Assembly: GCA_964643885.1 (NCBI GenBank)
Contig: CAZXUI010000068.1
Span: 1-25,972, forward strand
DNA length: 25,972 nt
Reading direction: 5' to 3'
DNA from: CAADGL01 sp964643885
GTDB lineage: Bacteria > Planctomycetota > Phycisphaerae > UBA1845 > Fen-1342
Part shown: positions 15,779-23,762 of the stretch, piece by piece
Layout: each line of letters opens with the position of its first letter
Numbering within the stretch: the first letter of the stretch is position 1
The notes under the pieces: model-generated
Seen by the model: the letters and a program-made list of their open reading frames with translations, nothing else
Databases searched by the model: none
What the model was told of the DNA's origin: nothing
Program-made: the position numbers and the translations under genes

Positions 15779-16885
15779 ATGGACGTGGATGCCACGATTG
15801 CAGATGTCGCGGCGGGCAATCCCGTGCTGCCGGCCGGGCTGCCGGCGGATTGGCACTTTCAGCATGATCTGCCCTGTCCGCGGTGTTGCTACAACCTGAG
15901 GATGCTGCGCGAGCCGCGCTGTCCGGAGTGCGGCGAGCTGTTCCGCTGGCAGATGCTGCTTGGCGTGGATTGTCCGCGCTGCGGCGAGAGTCTGGCTCGC
16001 GAGAATGGCCGGGCGTGCGGGCGCTGCGAGCTGGAGCTGGACTGGGCCGCGCTGTTCGGCGACGCGTCCGTCGTCGCGAAGTACGGCGAGCGATACGAGT
16101 ATTCGAAGCGGCCGGTGCGGGCCGCGGTGCGGACGGCTCAGGACGCGATACGGCCGGTGCGGTTCTGGCGGGGCTTTCCGCTGGAGATGGCGCCGTACGT
16201 GCCGCGGCTGCGGTCGTATCAGTGGGGGATGGTGTTTCTGGCGGTGGCGCTGCTCGTGCTGCCGCTGGCGGTGGAATGGGCGGCGCCGGCGACGTGGAAG
16301 CTGCGTGGGGCGTATTTCGGCGGTGTGCAACTGGTTTTCGTGCTGAACCTGATGCTGATGCCGCCGCTGGTGACGGCGGTGGCGCTGCCGCTCTTTACGC
16401 CGACGCTGGCGCGGTTCCGGGTTCGCAGCGACCAGATCGCGCGGTGCGTGGCGTATGGTTTTTCGTACCTGGTGTGGGCGGCGTTGTGGGTGCTGCTGGC
16501 GGTGGGCGTGACGTGGGTGTGGAATGCACTGACGCCGGCGCCTGTTATTCGGGGAGTTGTCTTTACACGGGACACCGTCGAACTGGATGTGCTGGCGCCG
16601 ATTCGGTACGTCGCGACGAAGCGGGCGTTGATGTGGACGGGGACGCGGGCGAAGGACGCGATTTTCAATCTCGTGCTGGTCGCGGGCCTGCTGGCGCTGT
16701 GCTGGGTGTGGTGGTGGCGGTTTCTGTACGTGGCGCTGGCGGGGTATCTGCGGCTGGCGCGGCGCGAGGTCTGGGCGCTGCTGGCGAGCACGCAGGTGAT
16801 CGGGCTGCTGGCGATGCTGATCGTGGCGTGCCTGTTCGGCGATTTTCTGTTCTATGTGGGGCTGCTGATCATGGGAATTTTCTAG
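15779..16885 (+). CDS. Double zinc-ribbon membrane protein, function unknown
   Basis: A 368-residue protein. The N-terminal cytoplasmic part has four CxxC pairs (Cys33/36, 48/51, 65/68, 80/83), enough for two zinc ribbons; the first reads CPRCCYNLR, a pattern common in uncharacterised planctomycete membrane proteins. From about residue 147 there are several hydrophobic helices (about 147-167, 183-205, 225-248, 300-318, 335-366), giving a multi-span membrane protein. The ATG at 15779 follows GGAG by about nine bases. It is divergent from the HldE-like gene and converges on the glutathione peroxidase gene with only 16 bases between their ends. No enzymatic motif is visible. A role as a metal-dependent sensor or assembly factor would be a guess. 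Confidence 0.75.
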   Translation: MDVDATIADVAAGNPVLPAGLPADWHFQHDLPCPRCCYNLRMLREPRCPECGELFRWQMLLGVDCPRCGESLARENGRACGRCELELDWAALFGDASVVAKYGERYEYSKRPVRAAVRTAQDAIRPVRFWRGFPLEMAPYVPRLRSYQWGMVFLAVALLVLPLAVEWAAPATWKLRGAYFGGVQLVFVLNLMLMPPLVTAVALPLFTPTLARFRVRSDQIARCVAYGFSYLVWAALWVLLAVGVTWVWNALTPAPVIRGVVFTRDTVELDVLAPIRYVATKRALMWTGTRAKDAIFNLVLVAGLLALCWVWWWRFLYVALAGYLRLARREVWALLASTQVIGLLAMLIVACLFGDFLFYVGLLIMGIF

Positions 16886-16901
16886 ACGCGGCCGGCCGTC
16901 G

Positions 16902-17525
16902 TCAGCTCTTCGAGGCCTTGAGCGCCTTCTCGATCGCGGCGATGACCTCCGGCGCGTCGGGCCTGGTGCGCGGCTCGAAGCGGGCGATCACCCTGCCGTC
17001 GCGGCCGACCAGGAACTTGGTGAAGTTCCAGCGGATCTCGCCGCCGAACTCGCCGTTTTCGGTCTTGCTGGTGAGGTGCTTGTAGAGCTCGCAGGCCTCG
17101 TCGCCCTTGACGCTGATCTTCTCGAACAGGTCGAAGCCGATGCCGTAGGTCGTCTTGCAGAACTCCTTGATCTGCTCGTTGGTGCCCGGCTCCTGTCCCA
17201 TGAAGTCGTTCGACGGGAAGGCCAGGATGCGCAGGCCCTTGGGGGCGAACTTTTCGTGCAGCTCCTGGAGCTGGGCGTACTGCGGCGTCAGACCGCACTT
17301 GGAGGCGACGTTGACGATCAGGACGACCTGGCCCTTGTAGTCCGCCAGGTCGACCTCCTCGCCGTCGATGTTCCTGACTTTGAACGAGAGCGGGCCTTTG
17401 GCGGCGCTCGTGTCCGCGGGGTCGGCCGGTTTGGCGGGCGTGGGTGCCGTCTGGCCGGCTGACTGGGCGAAGGCAATTACCGAAAGCAGCAGCGAAGCGG
17501 TGATTGTCAGACTCAGATTGAGCAT
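16902..17525 (-). CDS. Exported glutathione peroxidase-type thiol peroxidase
   Basis: A 207-residue protein starting at ATG 17525, preferred over the upstream ATG (17564) because GAGG lies 8 bases before it and the signal peptide begins there (MLNLSLTITASLLLSVIAFA). After a Pro/Ala linker comes the GPx fold: catalytic Cys77 in NVASKCGLT, Gln111 in FPSNDFMGQEPG, and Trp166-Asn167 in RWNFTKFLVG, completing the usual tetrad. The peroxidatic residue is Cys, not selenocysteine. Cys123 (EFCKTTYG) sits where the resolving Cys of thioredoxin-dependent GPx proteins is found. It reduces hydroperoxides, here probably in the periplasm, which is less common than cytoplasmic GPx. It appears to be transcribed alone. 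Confidence 0.94.
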   Translation of the reverse strand: MLNLSLTITASLLLSVIAFAQSAGQTAPTPAKPADPADTSAAKGPLSFKVRNIDGEEVDLADYKGQVVLIVNVASKCGLTPQYAQLQELHEKFAPKGLRILAFPSNDFMGQEPGTNEQIKEFCKTTYGIGFDLFEKISVKGDEACELYKHLTSKTENGEFGGEIRWNFTKFLVGRDGRVIARFEPRTRPDAPEVIAAIEKALKASKS

Positions 17526-17667
17526 CGGAGGTTCCTCACATCGGCTTCGAACCGAGTTTGTCACACAGTTGTCTATGTCGGCGGCCGCGGCGAGCGCTGC
17601 ACGTCGGCGGCCTTCCGACGGAATCCTCGTTCAGACGCGTCGCCCGGGGCCGCGGGTCAGGCACCCG

Positions 17668-17760
17668 AAGGACGGGCGGGACGCCCGTACCACCCGGAGA
17701 AGGTCGGGCAAGATGCCCGTACCACCCGGAGAAGGACGGGCAGGATGCCCGCCCCACTGC
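17668..17760. repeat. Three tandem 32-bp units with CGGGC/GCCCG hairpins
   Basis: Units begin at 17668, 17700 and 17732, exactly 32 bp apart, each starting AAGG(A/T)CGGGC and running through GCCCGTACCACCCGGAG. The third decays after GCCCG. The CGGGC and GCCCG arms form a short stem around five or six bases. The array lies downstream of the hflX stop and upstream of the gpx promoter region, so it may act as a stop or mRNA-end structure. It differs from the 28-bp element. Confidence 0.9.
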
Positions 17761-17766
17761 CGCGGG

Positions 17767-19119
17767 TTAGCGGCCCGATTCGTCGGTCGCCAGATGGCGG
17801 ATGTCGGCCGCGAAGCTGTGCAGATGCTCCAGCGAGCGCGGCGCGATCCACAGATCGAGGATGGCCCGTCCGTCCTCGAATCGGCGCTCGATGATTTCCG
17901 CAAAGCGCTCCAGGAAGCTGAGCGCCTTTCCGTTCTGAACCGGCACGGAGAGCCGCGTCAGGCGGCGCTCGCCGGCCATGCGCTCCCCGACGGCCGCCGC
18001 CAGGCCGGCCAGCCCCTCGCCCGTGCGGGCGGAGATGGTCAGCGCCTGCGGGTGCGCACAGCGCAGCGCGGTCAGATGCGCCTCGTCGCGGACGGCGTCG
18101 GCCTTGTTGAGCAGCAGCAGCGTCGGCCGGCCGCCGGCCCCGAGCGAATCGAGCACGCTGCGCACGGCCTCGATCTGCTGCTCGGCCTGCGGGCTGGACG
18201 CGTCGACCACGTGCAGCAGCAGGTCGGCGTGGAGCGTCTCCTCGAGCGTGGCCCGGAAGGACGCGACCAGGTGATGCGGCAGGTGGCGGATGAAGCCGAC
18301 CGTGTCGCTGAGCAGCAGGTAGCGGCCGTTGCCGAGGTTCCAGCGGCGCGTGAGCGTGTCGAGCGTGGCGAAGAGGCGGTCTTCGACGAGCGTGCCGGCG
18401 TCCGTCAGGGCGTTCATCAGCGTGCTCTTGCCGGCATTCGTGTAGCCGACGAGCGAGGCGGTGAAGTGCTCCTTGCGGGCGCGGACCTCGCGGCCGCGGC
18501 GCTGCTCGATCTCGGAGATCTTCTGCTTGAGGAAGGCGACGCGGCGGCCGACGATGCGGCGGTCGATTTCGATCTGCCGCTCGCCCGGTCCGCGCGTGCC
18601 GATGCCGCCGACCGCACCCGCGCCCGTGCCGCCGCCGGCGCCGGCGATCCGCTCCAGGTGCGTCCACATGCCGCGCAGCCGCGGCGAGGTGTATTCGAGC
18701 TGGGCCAGCTCGACCTGAAGGCGGGCCTCGGCCGTGCGGGCCCGCGAGGCGAAGATGTCGAGGATCAGCTCGCTGCGGTCCAGCACCTTGCGCTGCGTGA
18801 CCTTCTCGATCTCGCGGATCTGCGACGGCGACAGGTCGTTGTCGAAGATGATGACGTCCGCCTCGTAGGCGTCGGCCCGCTGGCGGATCTCTTCGAGCTT
18901 GCCGCGGCCGACGCACGTTGCGGGGTCGAGCGTGCGGCGGCGCTGCACGACGCGGCCGACGACGAGAGCGCCGGCCGACTCGGTCAGCTCAGCCAGCTCG
19001 ATCAGCGGATCGTCGTAGAAGCGCGGCGCGTCGACGAGGACGGCCGCGAGCAGCGCACGCTCCTGGCCGACTGCCAGGTCGTCGCGCGTCGTCTTGTCGG
19101 CGAAAGTTTGTCTGGCCAT
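17767..19119 (-). CDS. hflX: GTPase HflX
   Basis: A 450-residue HflX, the ribosome-associated GTPase that splits stalled or stress-damaged ribosomes. The N-terminal HflX domain has VGRGKLEEI and IIFDNDLSPSQ (about 70-100), then the linker with GIGTRGPGE (172-180) preceded by an extended glycine stretch. The G domain has G1 GYTNAGKST (225-233), G3 DTVGF (272-276) and G4 NKAD (338-341), and is followed by a short C-terminal domain. All expected motifs are intact. It is monocistronic, with a consensus-like -10 box and a hairpin in its leader, divergent from the topoisomerase VI-like gene. Confidence 0.97.
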   Translation of the reverse strand: MARQTFADKTTRDDLAVGQERALLAAVLVDAPRFYDDPLIELAELTESAGALVVGRVVQRRRTLDPATCVGRGKLEEIRQRADAYEADVIIFDNDLSPSQIREIEKVTQRKVLDRSELILDIFASRARTAEARLQVELAQLEYTSPRLRGMWTHLERIAGAGGGTGAGAVGGIGTRGPGERQIEIDRRIVGRRVAFLKQKISEIEQRRGREVRARKEHFTASLVGYTNAGKSTLMNALTDAGTLVEDRLFATLDTLTRRWNLGNGRYLLLSDTVGFIRHLPHHLVASFRATLEETLHADLLLHVVDASSPQAEQQIEAVRSVLDSLGAGGRPTLLLLNKADAVRDEAHLTALRCAHPQALTISARTGEGLAGLAAAVGERMAGERRLTRLSVPVQNGKALSFLERFAEIIERRFEDGRAILDLWIAPRSLEHLHSFAADIRHLATDESGR

Positions 19120-19132
19120 TGATTGCCCGGTA

Positions 19133-19166
19133 GTCCCCGATCGAACCCGGGGACCCCTGTATTATA
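19133..19166 (-). promoter_or_regulatory. hflX leader: -10 box and 7-bp hairpin
   Basis: On the minus strand a perfect TATAAT (19166-19161) lies 42 bases before the hflX ATG, without a clear -35 at normal spacing. Between it and the gene, a 7-bp stem (GTCCCCG 19133-19139 with CGGGGAC 19148-19154, eight-base loop) would form in the leader RNA. It could shape translation or simply be a chance GC-rich stem. The loop reads GGTTCGAT on the minus strand, but no tRNA can be folded around it. Confidence 0.4.
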
Positions 19167-19352
19167 CGACGGCCGTCCAGCGGCAGCGCTGGCAGATTCA
19201 CGGCGGGCGGATTGCGGCGGTGGCCGTGGCCGGCCGGGGCGGGCGTTGACGCGGCGGGCGGCGGAGCGACACTGGCGGCCGGCCGGTGTCGCGGACGAGC
19301 GCGGCTGGCGGTGGATGGGTTGTTTGCAGCCGGCGGAAAGAAAGGATTCGGC

Positions 19353-20561
19353 GTGGCCAAGTCGACGAGAGCGCGGAAAGCGGGCACGGGCGGCACACAA
19401 GCGGGCGAGACCGCAGCAAAACGGGGCGCAGCGGGCAAGCCGCGGCGTGATCGCGCGGCGGCGGGGGAGCGGATCGCGCGGCTGGCGTCGGGGGTGGTGG
19501 CGGCGATTCACAAGCGGCAGGACCCGTTCGTGGATATTCCGTCGCGGACGCTGAGCAACGTGGAGTGGAACGAGAAGCGGCGGATCATCGAGTTGAAGGA
19601 GGGCAAGCAGCGGCGGTTTTTCTTCAGTCTCCTGGGCCGGCGGGGGGGCGAGGGCAGCCAGGCGAAGAAGTTCATGCAGACGCTGAAGATCGCGGAGAAG
19701 TGCCGCACGCTGATCGACGAGAACATCACGACGAGCCTGCGCGAGGTGTTCTACAGCCTGAAGGTACCGGTGCGGGACAGCAAGGAGCTGGTTTTCTACG
19801 AGCAGGAGGAGAGCGACCCGATCATCGAGGACGTGGAGGTCTCGGTGGAGGCGCTGCGTGAGGAGCTGGGGATTCACGCCGAGCCGAAGGGGCAGATGGT
19901 CGGGCCGATGACGATCATCGACAACGGCGACGAGATCAACCTGGCGCGGGCCGGCTCGGGCGGGTGGGGCGTGCCGAGCATCGTCGAGGCGGACGTGATT
20001 CAGTTCAGGAAGCACTCGGCCGAGTTCGTGCTGCTGGTGGAGAAGGGCACGCAGTGGAACCGCTTCAACCAGGACCGCTTCTGGGAGAAGCACAACTGCA
20101 TGCTGATTCACGGGGGCGGGCAGCCGCCGCGGGGCGTGCGGCGGCTGATGTACCGCATGCACCACGAGCTGAAACTGCCGGTGTACGTGCTGGTGGATAA
20201 CGATCCGTGGGGCTACTACATCTACAGCGTGGTCAAGCAGGGGTCGATCAACCTTGCGTTCGAGAGCCAGCGGATGGCGATCCCGGCGGCGCGGTTCATC
20301 GGGATGAGCAGCTTCGACGCGGAGAAGTTCGACATTCCGCGGCATATTCCGATGCCGCTGAAGGACGAAGACGTGCGGCGGGCCAGGGAGATTCTGGAGT
20401 ATCCGTGGTTCGCCAGCCGGCCGTGGCAGCGCGAGATCAAGCGGATGCTGTCGCTGGGGGTGAAGCTGGAGCTGGAAGTGTTCGCGAGCAAGGGGGACTT
20501 CCGGTACATCACGCGGGAGTACGCGCCGCGGAAGCTGAAGGAGAGGGAGTGGTTGGATTGA
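19353..20561 (+). CDS. DNA topoisomerase VI subunit A-like protein (Spo11/Top6A family)
   Basis: A 402-residue protein. The N-terminal 35 or so residues are basic and disordered; then comes the winged-helix 5Y-CAP region with TSLREVFYSLK, whose Tyr134 is at the position of the DNA-cleaving tyrosine. The TOPRIM domain follows with Glu230 (VLLVEKGTQ) and the Asp282/Asp284 pair (LVDNDPWGYYIY). All catalytic residues are therefore present. The GTG at 19353 is chosen for AAAGGA six bases upstream; the ATG at 19212 would add a random-looking Arg/Gly stretch. In archaea subunit A works with the ATPase subunit B, usually encoded next door. Here no subunit B is in the window: hflX lies upstream and a decayed ATPase downstream. 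Its role as a full type IIB topoisomerase is therefore open. Confidence 0.88.
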   Translation: MAKSTRARKAGTGGTQAGETAAKRGAAGKPRRDRAAAGERIARLASGVVAAIHKRQDPFVDIPSRTLSNVEWNEKRRIIELKEGKQRRFFFSLLGRRGGEGSQAKKFMQTLKIAEKCRTLIDENITTSLREVFYSLKVPVRDSKELVFYEQEESDPIIEDVEVSVEALREELGIHAEPKGQMVGPMTIIDNGDEINLARAGSGGWGVPSIVEADVIQFRKHSAEFVLLVEKGTQWNRFNQDRFWEKHNCMLIHGGGQPPRGVRRLMYRMHHELKLPVYVLVDNDPWGYYIYSVVKQGSINLAFESQRMAIPAARFIGMSSFDAEKFDIPRHIPMPLKDEDVRRAREILEYPWFASRPWQREIKRMLSLGVKLELEVFASKGDFRYITREYAPRKLKEREWLD

Positions 20562-20610
20562 GGGATTGAGGGATTGAGGGATTGAGGGATTAAGGGATTG
20601 AGGGATCAAG
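20555..20610 (+). repeat. Seven tandem GGATTGAG octamers overlapping the Top6A stop
   Basis: Seven direct 8-bp units (20555-20610): five are exact, the fifth reads GGATTAAG and the seventh GGATCAAG. The TGA stop of the topoisomerase gene lies inside the first unit. It is a simple-sequence array likely to vary in copy number, but changes in number would not alter the protein because the stop is in unit one. Confidence 0.95.
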
Positions 20611-20698
20611 GGGCGGGCCGGGCGTGGCGCGGCCTGGCGACGCGGTACGGTAGTCGACGAAGCCTGCGGCGGCGGCGGCGCGGGGAGATCTCGCATGG

Positions 20699-21508
20699 GT
20701 GTCGATCGACAGGCTGACGCTGAAGGGGTTCAAGTCGATTCGCGCGCTCGACGACTTCGAGCTGAGGCCGCTGACCGTACTGATCGGTGCGAACGGGGCG
20801 GGCAAGAGCAACTTCGTCGGCTTCTTCGCTTTTCTGCGGGCTCTCGTGGAGCAGTCGCTTCAGCTTGCGGTGGCGAAAGCGGGGGGGATCGCCATCTATA
20901 CCTCGGTCCGAGTGTGACGCGCGAGATTTCGGCCCGATGCCGCGAACCTGGCGGCGTTTCTTCGGGCGCTCGGCAGATCGAGTGGAAAGTCGGATGCGAA
21001 TCGGGGGCGGGCGTACGCTGCGATTCGGGACGCCGTGCGACTGGCGGCGCCTTTCTTTGACGACTTCCGGCTGGAGCCTGAAGCGAACGGCTCGGACGAA
21101 GTCGTGCAACTCGAGTGGACACAGCGCGGCAGCGACTACCCGTTCCATCCCAGCCGGTTGTCGGACGGGACGCTCCGCTTCGCATGTCCGGCGACGGCGC
21201 TCCTACAGCCTGTTCCGCCGGCCACGCTGGTCTTCGACGAGCCGGAACTGGGCCTTCATCCGTATGCGCTGAACGTGCTCGCGGGACTGATCAAGCAAGC
21301 AGCGACGCGGACCCAGGTGATCGTGTCGACGCAATCCGCGGCGCTGTTGGATCACTTCGAGCCGGAAGACGTCGTCGTCGTTGATCGCAGGGACGGCGCG
21401 TCGGGATTCCGGCGGCTGAATTCCGAACCACTGAAAGCGTGGCTGAGCGAATACTCGCTCGGCGAGCTGTGGCGCAAGAACGTCTTCGACGGGGGGGGCG
21501 GCACATGA
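20699..21508 (+). pseudogene. AAA/SMC-like ATPase, decayed by frameshift and internal deletion
   Basis: From a GTG at 20699 the frame reads SIDRLTLKGFKSIRALDDFE and a Walker A, GANGAGKSN, then hits TGA at 20915. The reading then makes sense in another frame (GDRHLYLGPSVTREISAR, 20884-20937) after a shift in a run of seven G (20881-20887). It then returns to the first frame as RPDAANLAAFLRAL and goes on to the signature LSDGTLRF and Walker B TLVFDEPELGLHP, ending at TGA 21508. About 100 or more residues normally lying between these blocks in COG4637-like ATPases seem missing. The two blocks share CGGCCCGA at the junction, which suggests deletion between direct repeats. The stop overlaps the next ATG (ATGA). 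Such ATPases pair with DUF4276 proteins. Confidence 0.8.
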
Positions 21509-22176
21509 GTAGGGTGCTGGCTCTCGTGCAGGGACCGACCGAACAGACCTTTGTACGCGACATTCTGGCACCGGCACTCGCGTCGGCGGGCGTTTATCTC
21601 TCCGCGCGCCTGATCGGCAAGCCCGGTCACGAAGGGGGAATTCGGCGCTACGAAGCAGCACAACGCGAACTGCGGATGCTGCTGCATGAGGACGCAGCCC
21701 GCCTGGTGACGACCATGCTGGATTATTCGGGGATGCCCTCGGACTGGCCCGGGCGCGCAGCAGCGAGCTCGCTGCCCGTGCCGAATCGGGCCGAGGCCGT
21801 GGAGACGGCGATCGCGCAGGACATCTGCGCCAGGATGGGCGATTCGTTCGATCCGCGGCGGTTCATTCCCTACGTTCAACTTCATGAGTTCGAGGCGATT
21901 CTGTTCGCCGGACCGAGTGAGCTTGCGGAGGCGGCACAGTCTCCGAATGCGGCCCGGCCGCTACAGGAGATCGCTGACGAGTTCGGCAATCCGGAAGCGA
22001 TCGACGACGGCGTCGATACCTATCCCTCAAAACGCATAGCTGCTCACATTCCGGGGTATCAGAAAGTGCTGCACGGCCCCATCGCGGCCGAGAAGATCGG
22101 CTTGGGTGCAATCCGAGCGCGGTGTGCGCACTTTGCCGCCTGGGTGTGCCGGCTCGAAAGTTTAGCGCAGGGGTAG
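21505..22176 (+). CDS. DUF4276 family protein (TOPRIM-like)
   Basis: A 223-residue DUF4276 protein. The N-terminal ALVQGPTEQTFVRDIL has the acidic residue (Glu13) expected of a TOPRIM-like fold; TTMLDYSGMPSDWPG supplies the Asp73-Tyr-x-Gly motif, and YVQLHEFEAILFAGP is the conserved HEFE block. The ATG at 21505 overlaps the stop of the ATPase gene in an ATGA junction. DUF4276 is typically encoded with an AAA ATPase, a layout like the OLD-family nucleases (ABC ATPase plus TOPRIM nuclease) split in two genes, so a defence or DNA-repair role is often suspected. The gene looks intact while its partner is broken. Its stop codon lies inside a 10-bp inverted repeat. Confidence 0.85.
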   Translation: MSRVLALVQGPTEQTFVRDILAPALASAGVYLSARLIGKPGHEGGIRRYEAAQRELRMLLHEDAARLVTTMLDYSGMPSDWPGRAAASSLPVPNRAEAVETAIAQDICARMGDSFDPRRFIPYVQLHEFEAILFAGPSELAEAAQSPNAARPLQEIADEFGNPEAIDDGVDTYPSKRIAAHIPGYQKVLHGPIAAEKIGLGAIRARCAHFAAWVCRLESLAQG

Positions 22177-22271
22177 GCCGGGCTTGGCGCGCTTTGCCCT
22201 CCGCGGTGGTATGCGCCCTTCCAGGCACGCGGTCGTGGATCAGTCCCTCGCCGCGGCCAGTCCGGCCTACC
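22172..22271. repeat. 100-bp element flanked by perfect 10-bp inverted repeats
   Basis: GGTAGGCCGG (22172-22181) and its exact reverse complement CCGGCCTACC (22262-22271) bound a 100-bp segment that has no coding content. The TAG of the DUF4276 gene lies within the left arm. The size and terminal inversion recall a very small non-autonomous element or a large REP-type stem. No target-site duplication is obvious. Confidence 0.6.
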
Positions 22272-22526
22272 ACTGATGCCGTGTGAGTGGCTGTCGATTT
22301 CGGGCGCTCTGCGCGATGAGTGATCGTGCCGAATCCCGTTCCGTCGCGCACACGCGGCGCGCGGTTTTCTCCAACACCTGCACACCGCCGCGCATTGATC
22401 CCCTAGAGAGTGTTCAGGGCGGACCGGTCGAGAAGGGACGAGTCGCAGGCCGAGAGGCCGAAGACGGACGAGTCGAGAGCGGACAAGGCTTGATCGTGGA
22501 CGGCCCGGGACATCCACGCAGCGCCG

Positions 22527-23741
22527 GTGCGGTCTTCGCCGAGGCGTTCGGGCGGTGCGAGCGGTGGATCAGGCGGCTGGTGGCCGGCCGAGGCGGTCGC
22601 GTGGGTGGCCGTGGCTCAGGACTCGGCGGGGCAGGAGAAGGCGGACGCGCCGCGGGCGGAGGGCGTGCAGGGGGGCGCGGAGACAGAGCCCGCGGAGGAG
22701 GTGGAGGAGGCGTTGCCGCGGGCGGAGGATTTTCCGCCGTGGCCCGTCATGCCGGATGTGGACATTGTGCACAGCGAGGAACCGATCGCAGTGACGGAGC
22801 TTCTGGAACCGCAATCCGGGTCGGTTTACGGCCGACACAGGGAGCTGATCGTCCCGGGCTTTGTGGCGATTGTGCGCATCGAACATCAGCCGCGCGAGTC
22901 GTGGTTGAAGCTGTCCCCTGAGCAGAACTGCGAACAGACGACCCTTCGGCTACTGGCTTCTGAGCCCGGTTCGAGAATGTCGGCGGAACAACGTCGCTTT
23001 GTCGGCATAGCCCGCTGGCTCCAGATCGAAAGCCGAGTGACCGGAGGTCCGTGTCAGAAGTATGTTCTCTATGCCGTTTCGCGGCCCGATGCGGAGCTGA
23101 TGGTCCAGGCATTCATGGAGGCTTTTCTGGCGAAAAAGCGGAAAGCATATGAGGAGCTGCGCCAGTCACTGACCTCGTGGCGTCAGGCGCTGGACACAAT
23201 CGAGATGGAAATTGAGACAGAGCTCCTGGCGACACGGGATGAGGCAGCGCGGCGGGAGCAGCTTCGGGCCGGCACGACGTACCAGAGCGCGGACGATGCC
23301 AAGGCAGATATCGTCGCTCTGACTGAGAAGCTGCGCGATGTGGAGATCGACATCGCAGGGATCGAGGCCATGCGAGCAGCAATCGGGCAGGTCAAGGAAA
23401 AGCACAAGTCGCCGGAGATGCAGCAACGGCTCGATCAGATGCTTATCGAGCAGGATATCAGGCTGGCGGGCGCCCTTGCGAGAAAGGAACCGACGCAGAG
23501 TTACATCGAGAGAGCTGAGCAGTTTCGGCGTTTCGCGGAAAAGTACTCCGAGGTCACAGCAAATCTCAAATCGCGCCGTGCGAGCAGAGATACCTACAAT
23601 GGTCAAGTCGGGGTGATCGCAAGTCGGCTTGCGAATCCTGAGAAGCATCTGGGTCGGTTGCCCCCCATCGAGCGTACGGTCGTCATTCGACCGGTGCAAG
23701 CGCCAGAAAGGGTCGCAGCGCCGGCGGAATCGGGGGGCTGA
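22527..23741 (+). CDS. Coiled-coil protein of unknown function, possibly Wzz/GumC-related
   Basis: A 404-residue protein from a GTG at 22527; the start is uncertain and a later GTG (about codon 27) is possible. The first 30 residues are Gly/Trp/Ala-rich and end VAWVAVAQDSAGQEK, which might be an atypical signal peptide. After an acidic linker comes a compact domain (about 85-190) and then long heptad-rich helices (about 195-375; AFLAKKRKAYEELRQSL, DIVALTEKLRDVEIDI). The tail reads VVIRPVQAPERVAAPAESGG, resembling the segment before the second membrane span of chain-length regulators (Wzz/GumC), but no span follows. It faces a polyprenyl-phosphate sugar transferase gene, which fits such a role but does not prove it. 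The last two thirds are less GC-rich than the start. Confidence 0.6.
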   Translation: MRSSPRRSGGASGGSGGWWPAEAVAWVAVAQDSAGQEKADAPRAEGVQGGAETEPAEEVEEALPRAEDFPPWPVMPDVDIVHSEEPIAVTELLEPQSGSVYGRHRELIVPGFVAIVRIEHQPRESWLKLSPEQNCEQTTLRLLASEPGSRMSAEQRRFVGIARWLQIESRVTGGPCQKYVLYAVSRPDAELMVQAFMEAFLAKKRKAYEELRQSLTSWRQALDTIEMEIETELLATRDEAARREQLRAGTTYQSADDAKADIVALTEKLRDVEIDIAGIEAMRAAIGQVKEKHKSPEMQQRLDQMLIEQDIRLAGALARKEPTQSYIERAEQFRRFAEKYSEVTANLKSRRASRDTYNGQVGVIASRLANPEKHLGRLPPIERTVVIRPVQAPERVAAPAESGG

Positions 23742-23762
23742 TTGAGGTTCGTCGGCAGCGGA

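Noticed and set aside
19120..19160. tRNA-like T loop (GGTTCGAT on the minus strand)
   Set aside because: The flanking bases do not form a T stem, and no acceptor, D or anticodon arms fit; the pairing is a simple hairpin.
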